Position numbers and translations under genes: made by a program
Assembly: GCA_964017045.1 (NCBI GenBank)
Contig: OZ024808.1
Coordinates: forward strand, 7,325,284-7,389,283
Source: Omphiscola glabra
Taxonomy: Eukaryota; Mollusca; Gastropoda; Lymnaeidae
DNA: 64,000 bases
Direction: 5' to 3'
Notes under the pieces: model-generated
The model's database searches: none
Seen by the model: only the letters and a program-made list of their open reading frames with translations
What the model was told of the DNA's origin: nothing
Shown: positions 13,201 through 25,200 of the stretch, piece after piece
Layout of the letters: every line of letters starts with the position of its first letter
Numbering within the stretch: position 1 is the first letter of the stretch

Positions 13201-16200
13201 AGTACTAGCAATAGTCTTCTAACATCTCTTGTGTTGGCCTACAGTTATGAAGTCAATGTAGAACCAATAGTCTTCTAACATCTCTTGTGTTGGCTTACAG
13301 TTATGAAGTCAATGTACTAGCAATAGTCTTCTAACATCTCTTGTGTTGGCCTACCTACAGTTATGAAGCCAATGTAGAACCAATAGTCTTCTAACATCTC
13401 TTGTGTTGGCCTACAGTTATGAAGTCAATTTAGAACCAATAGTCTTCTAACATCTCTTGTGTTGGCTTACAGTTATGAAGTCAATGTACTAGCAATAGTC
13501 TTCTCACATCTCTTGTGTTGGCCTACAGTTATGAAGTCAATGTACTAGCAATAGTCTTCTAACATCTCTGTGTTGGCCTACCTACAGTTTTGAAGTAAAT
13601 GGAGAACCAATAGTCTTCTAACATCTCTTGTGTTGGCCTACAGTTATGAAGCCAATGTAGAACCAATAGTCTTCTAACATCTCTTGTGTTGGCTTACAGT
13701 TATGAAGTCAATGTAGAACCAATAGTCTTCTAACATCTCTTGTGTTGGCCTACAGTTATGAAGCCAATGTAGAACCAATAGTCTTCTAACATCTCTTGTG
13801 TTGGCTTACAGTTATGAAGCCAATGTAGAACCAATAGTCTTCTAACATCTCTTGTGTTGGCTTACAGTTATGAAGCCAATGTAGAACCAATAGTCTTCTA
13901 ACATCTCTTGTGTTGGCTTACCTACAGTTATGAAGCCAATGTAGAACAAATAGTCTTCTAACATTTCTTGTGTTGGCCTACAGTTATGAAGCCAATGTAC
14001 TAGCAATAGTCTTCTAACATCTCTTGTGTTGGCCTACCTACAGTTATGAAGCCAATGTACTAGCAATAGTCTTCTAACATCTCTTGTGTTGGCTTACAGT
14101 TATGAAGTCAATGTAGAACCAATAGTCTTCTAACATCTCTTGTGTTGGCCTACCTACAGTTTTGAAGTAAATGGAGAACCAATAGTCTTCTAACATCTCT
14201 TGTGTTGTATTACAGTTATGAAGCCAATGTAGAACCAATAGTCTTCTAACATCTCTTGTGTTGGCCTACAGTTATGAAGTCAATGTACTAGCAATAGTCT
14301 TCTAACATCTCTTGTGTTGGCTTACAGTTATGAAGTCAATGCAGAACCAATAGTCTTCTAACATCTCTTGTGTTGGCCTACAGTTATGAAGCCAATGTAC
14401 TAGCAATAGTCTTCTAACATCTCTTGTGTTGGCCTACAGTTATGAAGTCAATGTAGAACCAATAGTCTTCTAACATCTCTTGTGTTGGCCTACAGTTATG
14501 AAGCCAATGTACTAGCAATAGTCTTCTAACATCTCTTGTGTTGGCCTACAGTTATGAAGCCAATGTAGAACCAATAGTCTTCTCACATCTCTTGTGTTGG
14601 CCTACAGTTATGAAGCCAATGTAGAACCAATAGTCTTCTCACATCTCTTGTGTTGGCCTACAGTTATGAAGTCAATGTAGAACCAACAGTCTTCTAACAT
14701 CTCTTGTGTTGGCCTACAGTTATGAAGCCAATGTAGAACCAATAGTCTTCTAACATCTCTTGTGTTGGCCTACCTACAGTTATGAAGTCAATGTACTAGC
14801 AATAGTCTTCTAACATCTCTTGTGTTGGCCTACAGTTATGAAGCCAATGTAGAACCAATAGTCTTCTAACATCTCTTGTGTTGGCCTACCTACAGTTATG
14901 AAGTCAATGTACTATCAATAGTCTTCTAACATCTCTTGTGTTGGCCTACCTACAGTTATGAAGTCAATGTACTAGCAATAGTCTTCTAACATCTCTTGTG
15001 TTGGCTTACAGTTATGAAGTCAATGTAGAACCAATAGTCTTCTAACATCTCTTGTGTTGGCCTACAGTTATGAAGTCAATGTAGAACCAATAGTCTTCTA
15101 ACATCTCTTGTGTTGGCTTACAGTTATGAAGTCAATGTACTAGCAATAGTCTTCTAACATCTCTTGTGTTGGCCTACCTACAGTTATGAAGCCAATGTAG
15201 AACCAATAGTCTTCTAACATCTCTTGTGTTGGCCTACAGTTATGAAGTCAATTTAGAACCAATAGTCTTCTAACATCTCTTGTGTTGGCTTACAGTTATG
15301 AAGTCAATGTACTAGCAATAGTCTTCTCACATCTCTTGTGTTGGCCTACAGTTATGAAGTCAATGTACTAGCAATAGTCTTCTAACATCTCTGTGTTGGC
15401 CTACCTACAGTTTTGAAGTAAATGGAGAACCAATAGTCTTCTAACATCTCTTGTGTTGGCCTACAGTTATGAAGCCAATGTAGAACCAATAGTCTTCTAA
15501 CATCTCTTGTGTTGGCTTACAGTTATGAAGTCAATGTAGAACCAATAGTCTTCTAACATCTCTTGTGTTGGCCTACAGTTATGAAGCCAATGTAGAACCA
15601 ATAGTCTTCTAACATCTCTTGTGTTGGCCTACAGTTATGAAGCCAATGTACTAGCAATAGTCTTCTAACATCTCTTGTGTTGGCTTACAGTTATGAAGCC
15701 AATGTAGAACCAATAGTCTTCTAACATCTCTTGTGTTGGCTTACCTACAGTTATGAAGCCAATGTAGAACAAATAGTCTTCTAACATTTCTTGTGTTGGC
15801 CTACAGTTATGAAGCCAATGTACTAGCAATAGTCTTCTAACATCTCTTGTGTTGGCCTACCTACAGTTATGAAGCCAATGTACTAGCAATAGTCTTCTAA
15901 CATCTCTTGTGTTGGCTTACAGTTATGAAGTCAATGTAGAACCAATTGTCTTCTAACATCTCTTGTGTTGGCCTACCTACAGTTTTGAAGTAAATGGAGA
16001 ACCAATAGTCTTCTAACATCTCTTGTGTTGTATTACAGTTATGAAGCCAATGTAGAACCAATAGTCTTCTAACATCTCTTGTGTTGGCCTACAGTTATGA
16101 AGTCAATGTACTAGCAATAGTCTTCTAACATCTCTTGTGTTGGCTTACAGTTATGAAGTCAATGCAGAACCAATAGTCTTCTAACATCTCTTGTGTTGGC

Positions 16201-19200
16201 CTACAGTTATGAAGCCAATGTACTAGCAATAGTCTTCTAACATCTCTTGTGTTGGCCTACAGTTATGAAGTCAATGTAGAACCAATAGTCTTCTAACATC
16301 TCTTGTGTTGGCCTACAGTTATGAAGCCAATGTACTAGCAATAGTCTTCTAACATCTCTTGTGTTGGCCTACAGTTATGAAGCCAATGTAGAACCAATAG
16401 TCTTCTCACATCTCTTGTGTTGGCCTACAGTTATGAAGTCAATGTAGAACCAATAGTCTTCTCACATCTCTTGTGTTGGCCTACAGTTATGAAGTCAATG
16501 TAGAACCAACAGTCTTCTAACATCTCTTGTGTTGGCCTACAGTTATGAAGCCAATGTAGAACCAATAGTCTTCTAACATCTCTTGTGTTGGCCTACCTAC
16601 AGTTATGAAGTCAATGTACTAGCAATAGTCTTCTAACATCTCTTGTGTTGGCCTACAGTTATGAAGCCAATGTAGAACCAATAGTCTTCTAACATCTCTT
16701 GTGTTGGCCTACCTACAGTTATGAAGTCAATGTACTATCAATAGTCTTCTAACATCTCTTGTGTTGGCCTACCTACAGTTATGAAGTCAATGTACTAGCA
16801 ATAGTCTTCTAACATCTCTTGTGTTGGCCTACAGTTATGAAGCCAATGTACTAGCAATAGTCTTCTAACATCTCTTGTGTTGGCCTACAGTTATGAAGTC
16901 AATGCAGAACCAATAGTCTTCTAACATCTCTTGTGTTGGCCTACAGTTATGAAGCCAATGTAGAACCAATAGTCTTCTAACATCTCTTGTGTTGGCCTAC
17001 AGTTATGAAGTCAATGCAGAACCAATAGTCTTCTAACATCTCTTGTGTTGGCCTACAGTTATGAAGCCAATGTAGAACCAATAGTCTTCTAACATCTCTT
17101 GTGTTGGCCTACAGTTATGAAGCCAATGGAGAACCAATAGTCTTCTAACATCTCTTGTGTTGGCCTACAGTTATGAAGCCAATGGAGAACCAATAGTCTT
17201 CTAACATCTCTTGTGTTGGCCTACAGTTATGAAGTCAATGCAGAACCAATAGTCTTCTAACATCTCTTGTGTTGGCCTACAGTTATGAAGCCAATGTAGA
17301 ACCAATAGTCTTCTAACATCTCTTGTGTTGGCCTACAGTTATGAAGTCAATGCAGAACCAATAGTCTTCTAACATCTCTTGTGTTGGCCTACAGTTATGA
17401 AGCCAATGTACTAGCAATAGTCTTCTAACATCTCTTGTGTTGGCTTACAGTTATGAAGCCAATGTACTAGCAATAGTCTTCTAACATTTCTTGTGTTGGC
17501 TTACAGTTATGAAGCCAATGTACTAGCAATAGTCTTCTAACATCTCTTGTGTTGGCTTACAGTTATGAAGTCAATGTACTAGCAATAGTCTTCTAACATC
17601 TCTTGTGTTGGCCTACAGTTATGAAGTCAATGTACTAGCAATAGTCTTCTAACATCTCTTGTGTTGGCTTACAGTTATGAAGTCAATGTACTAGCAATAG
17701 TCTTCTAACATCTCTTGTGTTGGCCTACAGTTATGAAGTCAATGTACTAGCAATAGTCTTCTAACATCTCTTGTGTTGGCCTACAGTTATGAAGTCAATG
17801 TACTAGCAATAGTCTTCTCACATCTCTTGTGTTGGCCTACAGTTATGAAGTCAATGTACTAGCAATAGTCTTCTAACATCTCTTGTGTTGGCCTACAGTT
17901 ATGAAGTCAATGTACTAGCAATAGTCTTCTAACATCTCTTGTGTTGGCCTACAGTTATGAAGTAAATGTACTAGCAATAGTCTTCTAACATCTCTTGTGT
18001 TGGCCTACAGTTATGAAGCCAATGTACTAGCAATAGTCTTCTAACATCTCTTGTGTTGGCCTACCTACAGTTATGAAGTCAATGCAGAACCAATAGTCTT
18101 CTAACATCTCTTGTGTTGGCCTACAGTTATGAAGTCAATGTACTAGCAATAGTCTTCTAACATCTCTTGTGTTGGCCTACCTACAGTTATGAAGTCAATG
18201 CAGAACCAATAGTCTTCTAACATCTCTTGTGTTGGCCTACCTACAGTTATGAAGTCAATGTAGAACCAATAGTCTTCTAACATCTCTTGTGTTGGCTTAC
18301 AGTTATGAAGTCAATGTACTAGCAATAGTCTTCTAACATCTCTTGTGTTGGCCTACAGTTATGAAGCCAATGTAGAACCAATAGTCTTCTAACATTTCTT
18401 GTGTTGGCCTACAGTTATGAAGTCAATGTACTAGCAATAGTCTTCTAACATTTCTTGTGTTGGCCTACAGTTATGAAGCCAATGTACTAGCAATAGTCTT
18501 CTAACATCTCTTGTGTTGGCCTACCTACAGTTATGAAGCCAATGTACTAGCAATAGTCTTCTAACATCTCTTGTGTTGGCTTACAGTTATGAAGTCAATG
18601 TAGAACCAATAGTCTTCTAACATCTCTTGTGTTGGCCTACCTACAGTTTTGAAGTAAATGGAGAACCAATAGTCTTCTAACATCTCTTGTGTTGTATTAC
18701 AGTTATGAAGCCAATGTAGAACCAATAGTCTTCTAACATCTCTTGTGTTGGCCTACAGTTATGAAGTCAATGTACTAGCAATAGTCTTCTAACATCTCTT
18801 GTGTTGGCTTACAGTTATGAAGTCAATGCAGAACCAATAGTCTTCTAACATCTCTTGTGTTGGCCTACAGTTATGAAGCCAATGTACTAGCAATAGTCTT
18901 CTAACATCTCTTGTGTTGGCCTACAGTTATGAAGTCAATGTAGAACCAATAGTCTTCTAACATCTCTTGTGTTGGCCTACAGTTATGAAGCCAATGTACT
19001 AGCAATAGTCTTCTAACATCTCTTGTGTTGGCCTACAGTTATGAAGCCAATGTAGAACCAATAGTCTTCTCACATCTCTTGTGTTGGCCTACAGTTATGA
19101 AGCCAATGTAGAACCAATAGTCTTCTCACATCTCTTGTGTTGGCCTACAGTTATGAAGTCAATGTAGAACCAACAGTCTTCTAACATCTCTTGTGTTGGC

Positions 19201-22200
19201 CTACAGTTATGAAGCCAATGTAGAACCAATAGTCTTCTAACATCTCTTGTGTTGGCCTACCTACAGTTATGAAGTCAATGTACTAGCAATAGTCTTCTAA
19301 CATCTCTTGTGTTGGCCTACAGTTATGAAGCCAATGTAGAACCAATAGTCTTCTAACATCTCTTGTGTTGGCCTACCTACAGTTATGAAGTCAATGTACT
19401 ATCAATAGTCTTCTAACATCTCTTGTGTTGGCCTACCTACAGTTATGAAGTCAATGTACTAGCAATAGTCTTCTAACATCTCTTGTGTTGGCCTACAGTT
19501 ATGAAGCCAATGTACTAGCAATAGTCTTCTAACATCTCTTGTGTTGGCCTACAGTTATGAAGTCAATGCAGAACCAATAGTCTTCTAACATCTCTTGTGT
19601 TGGCCTACAGTTATGAAGCCAATGTAGAACCAATAGTCTTCTAACATCTCTTGTGTTGGCCTACAGTTATGAAGTCAATGCAGAACCAATAGTCTTCTAA
19701 CATCTCTTGTGTTGGCCTACAGTTATGAAGCCAATGTAGAACCAATAGTCTTCTAACATCTCTTGTGTTGGCCTACAGTTATGAAGCCAATGGAGAACCA
19801 ATAGTCTTCTAACATCTCTTGTGTTGGCCTACAGTTATGAAGCCAATGGAGAACCAATAGTCTTCTAACATCTCTTGTGTTGGCCTACAGTTATGAAGTC
19901 AATGCAGAACCAATAGTCTTCTAACATCTCTTGTGTTGGCCTACAGTTATGAAGCCAATGTAGAACCAATAGTCTTCTAACATCTCTTGTGTTGGCCTAC
20001 AGTTATGAAGTCAATGCAGAACCAATAGTCTTCTAACATCTCTTGTGTTGGCCTACAGTTATGAAGCCAATGTACTAGCAATAGTCTTCTAACATCTCTT
20101 GTGTTGGCTTACAGTTATGAAGCCAATGTACTAGCAATAGTCTTCTAACATTTCTTGTGTTGGCTTACAGTTATGAAGCCAATGTACTAGCAATAGTCTT
20201 CTAACATCTCTTGTGTTGGCTTACAGTTATGAAGTCAATGTACTAGCAATAGTCTTCTAACATCTCTTGTGTTGGCCTACAGTTATGAAGTCAATGTACT
20301 AGCAATAGTCTTCTAACATCTCTTGTGTTGGCTTACAGTTATGAAGTCAATGTACTAGCAATAGTCTTCTAACATCTCTTGTGTTGGCCTACAGTTATGA
20401 AGTCAATGTACTAGCAATAGTCTTCTAACATCTCTTGTGTTGGCCTACAGTTATGAAGTCAATGTACTAGCAATAGTCTTCTCACATCTCTTGTGTTGGC
20501 CTACAGTTATGAAGTCAATGTACTAGCAATAGTCTTCTAACATCTCTTGTGTTGGCCTACAGTTATGAAGTCAATGTACTAGCAATAGTCTTCTAACATC
20601 TCTTGTGTTGGCCTACAGTTATGAAGTAAATGTACTAGCAATAGTCTTCTAACATCTCTTGTGTTGGCCTACAGTTATGAAGCCAATGTACTAGCAATAG
20701 TCTTCTAACATCTCTTGTGTTGGCCTACCTACAGTTATGAAGTCAATGCAGAACCAATAGTCTTCTAACATCTCTTGTGTTGGCCTACAGTTATGAAGTC
20801 AATGTACTAGCAATAGTCTTCTAACATCTCTTGTGTTGGCCTACCTACAGTTATGAAGTCAATGCAGAACCAATAGTCTTCTAACATCTCTTGTGTTGGC
20901 CTACCTACAGTTATGAAGTCAATGTAGAACCAATAGTCTTCTAACATCTCTTGTGTTGGCTTACAGTTATGAAGTCAATGTACTAGCAATAGTCTTCTAA
21001 CATCTCTTGTGTTGGCCTACAGTTATGAAGCCAATGTAGAACCAATAGTCTTCTAACATTTCTTGTGTTGGCCTACAGTTATGAAGCCAATGTACTAGCA
21101 ATAGTCTTCTAACATCTCTTTTGTTGGCCTACAGTTATGAAGCCAATGGAGAACCAATAGTCTTCTAACATTTCTTGTGTTGGCCTACAGTTATGAAGTC
21201 AATGTACTAGCAATAGTCTTCTAACATCTCTTGTGTTGGCCTACCTACAGTTATGAAGTCAATGTACTAGCAATAGTCTTCTAACATCTCTTGTGTTGGC
21301 CTACAGTTATGAAGCCAATGTACTAGCAATAGTCTTCTAACATCTCTTGTGTTGGCCTACAGTTATGAAGTCAATGCAGAACCAATAGTCTTCTAACATC
21401 TCTTGTGTTGGCCTACAGTTATGAAGCCAATGTAGAACCAATAGTCTTCTAACATCTCTTGTGTTGGCCTACAGTTATGAAGCCAATGTAGAACCAATAG
21501 TCTTCTAACATCTCTTGTGTTGGCCTACAGTTATGAAGTCAATGTACTAGCAATAGTCTTCTAACATCTCTTGTGTTGGATTACAGTTATGAAGCCAATG
21601 TAGAACCAATAGTCTTCTAACATTTCTTGTGTTGGCCTACAGTTATGAAGCCAATGTACTAGCAATAGTCTTCTAACATCTCTTGTGTTGGCCTACAGTT
21701 ATGAAGTCAATGTAGAACCAATAGTCATCTAACATCTCTTGTGTTGGCCTACAGTTATGAAGTCAATGCAGAACCAATAGTCTTCTAACATCTCTTGTGT
21801 TGGCCTACAGTTATGAAGCCAATGTAGAACCAATAGTCTTCTAACATCTCTTGTGTTGGCCTACAGTTATGAAGTCAATGTACTAGCAATAGTCTTCTAA
21901 CATCTCTTGTGTTGGCTTACAGTTATGAAGTCAATGTAGAACCAATAGTCTTCTAACATTTCTTGTGTTGGCCTACAGTTATGAAGCCAATGTACTAGCA
22001 ATAGTCTTCTAACATCTCTTGTGTTGGCCTACAGTTATGAAGTCAATGTAGAACCAATAGTCTTCTAACATCTCTTGTGTTGGCCTACAGTTATGAAGTC
22101 AATGTAGAACCAATAGTCTTCTAACATCTCTTGTGTTGGCCTACCTACAGTTTTGAAGTAAATGGAGAACCAATAGTCTTCTAACATCTCTTGTGTTGGC

Positions 22201-25200
22201 CTACAGTTATGAAGTCAATGTACTAGCAATAGTCTTCTAACATCTCTTGTGTTGGCCTACAGTTATGAAGTCAATGTAGAACCAATAGTCTTCTAACATC
22301 TCTTGTGTTGGCCTACCTACAGTTTTGAAGTAAATGGAGAACCAATAGTCTTCTAACATCTCTTGTGTTGGCTTACAGTTATGAAGTCAATGTACTAGCA
22401 ATAGTCTTCTAACATCTCTTGTGTTGGCTTACAGTTATGAAGTCAATGTACTAGCAATAGTCTTCTAACATCTCTTGTGTTGGCCTACCTACAGTTTTGA
22501 AGTAAATGTAGAACCAATAGTCTTCTAACATCTCTTTTGTTGGCCTACAGTTATGAAGTCAATGTACTAGCAATAGTCTTCTAACATCTCTTGTGTTGGC
22601 TTACAGTTATGAAGCCAATGTAGAACCAATAGTCTTCTAACATTTCTTGTGTTGGCCTACAGTTATGAAGCCAATGTACTAGCAATAGTCTTCTAACATC
22701 TCTTGTGTTGGCCTACCTACAGTTATGAAGCCAATGTAGAACCAATAGTCTTCTAACATCTCTTGTGTTGGCTTACAGTTATGAAGTCAATGTAGAACCA
22801 ATAGTCTTCTAACATCTCTTGTGTTGGCCTACAGTTATGAAGTCAATGTAGAACCAATAGTCTTCTAACATCTCTTGTGTTGGCTTACAGTTATGAAGTC
22901 AATGTACTAGCAATAGTCTTCTAACATCTCTTGTGTTGGCCTACCTACAGTTATGAAGCCAATGTAGAACCAATAGTCTTCTAACATCTCTTGTGTTGGC
23001 CTACAGTTATGAAGTCAATTTAGAACCAATAGTCTTCTAACATCTCTTGTGTTGGCTTACAGTTATGAAGTCAATGTACTAGCAATAGTCTTCTAACATC
23101 TCTTGTGTTGGCCTACAGTTATGAAGTCAATGTACTAGCAATAGTCTTCTAACATCTCTGTGTTGGCCTACCTACAGTTTTGAAGTAAATGGAGAACCAA
23201 TAGTCTTCTAACATCTCTTGTGTTGGCCTACAGTTATGAAGCCAATGTAGAACCAATAGTCTTCTAACATCTCTTGTGTTGGCTTACAGTTATGAAGTCA
23301 ATGTAGAACCAATAGTCTTCTAACATCTCTTGTGTTGGCCTACAGTTATGAAGCCAATGTAGAACCAATAGTCTTCTAACATCTCTTGTGTTGGCTTACA
23401 GTTATGAAGCCAATGTAGAACCAATAGTCTTCTAACATCTCTTGTGTTGGCTTACAGTTATGAAGCCAATGTAGAACCAATAGTCTTCTAACATCTCTTG
23501 TGTTGGCTTACCTACAGTTATGAAGCCAATGTAGAACAAATAGTCTTCTAACATTTCTTGTGTTGGCCTAAAGTTATGAAGCCAATGTACTAGCAATAGT
23601 CTTCTAACATCTCTTGTGTTGGCCTACCTACAGTTATGAAGCCAATGTACTAGCAATAGTCTTCTAACATCTCTTGTGTTGGCTTACAGTTATGAAGTCA
23701 ATGTAGAACCAATAGTCTTCTAACATCTCTTGTGTTGGCCTACCTACAGTTTTGAAGTAAATGGAGAACCAATAGTCTTCTAACATCTCTTGTGTTGTAT
23801 TACAGTTATGAAGCCAATGTAGAACCAATAGTCTTCTAACATCTCTTGTGTTGGCCTACAGTTATGAAGTCAATGTACTAGCAATAGTCTTCTAACATCT
23901 CTTGTGTTGGCTTACAGTTATGAAGTCAATGCAGAACCAATAGTCTTCTAACATCTCTTGTGTTGGCCTACAGTTATGAAGCCAATGTACTAGCAATAGT
24001 CTTCTAACATCTCTTGTGTTGGCCTACAGTTATGAAGTCAATGTAGAACCAATAGTCTTCTAACATCTCTTGTGTTGGCCTACAGTTATGAAGCCAATGT
24101 ACTAGCAATAGTCTTCTAACATCTCTTGTGTTGGCCTACAGTTATGAAGCCAATGTAGAACCAATAGTCTTCTCACATCTCTTGTGTTGGCCTACAGTTA
24201 TGAAGCCAATGTAGAACCAATAGTCTTCTCACATCTCTTGTGTTGGCCTACAGTTATGAAGTCAATGTACTAGCAATAGTCTTCTAACATCTCTTGTGTT
24301 GGCTTACAGTTATGAAGTCAATGTACTAGCAATAGTCTTCTAACATCTCTTGTGTTGGCCTACAGTTATGAATCCAATGTAGAACCAATAGTCTTCTAAC
24401 ATCTCTTGTGTTGGCCTACCTACAGTTATGAAGTCAATGTACTAGCAATAGTCTTCTAACATCTCTTGTGTTGGCCTACAGTTATGAAGCCAATGTAGAA
24501 CCAATAGTCTTCTAACATCTCTTGTGTTGGCCTACCTACAGTTATGAAGTCAATGTACTATCAATAGTCTTCTAACATCTCTTGTGTTGGCCTACCTACA
24601 GTTATGAAGTCAATGTACTAGCAATAGTCTTCTAACATCTCTTGTGTTGGCCTACAGTTATGAAGCCAATGTACTAGCAATAGTCTTCTAACATCTCTTG
24701 TGTTGGCCTACAGTTATGAAGTCAATGCAGAACCAATAGTCTTCTAACATCTCTTGTGTTGGCCTACAGTTATGAAGCCAATGTAGAACCAATAGTCTTC
24801 TAACATCTCTTGTGTTGGCCTACAGTTATGAAGTCAATGCAGAACCAATAGTCTTCTAACATCTCTTGTGTTGGCCTACAGTTATGAAGCCAATGTAGAA
24901 CCAATAGTCTTCTAACATCTCTTGTGTTGGCCTACAGTTATGAAGCCAATGGAGAACCAATAGTCTTCTTACATCTCTTGTGTTGGCCTACAGTTATGAA
25001 GCCAATGGAGAACCAATAGTCTTCTAACATCTCTTGTGTTGGCCTACAGTTATGAAGTCAATGCAGAACCAATAGTCTTCTAACATCTCTTGTGTTGGCC
25101 TACAGTTATGAAGCCAATGTAGAACCAATAGTCTTCTAACATCTCTTGTGTTGGCCTACAGTTATGAAGTCAATGCAGAACCAATAGTCTTCTAACATCT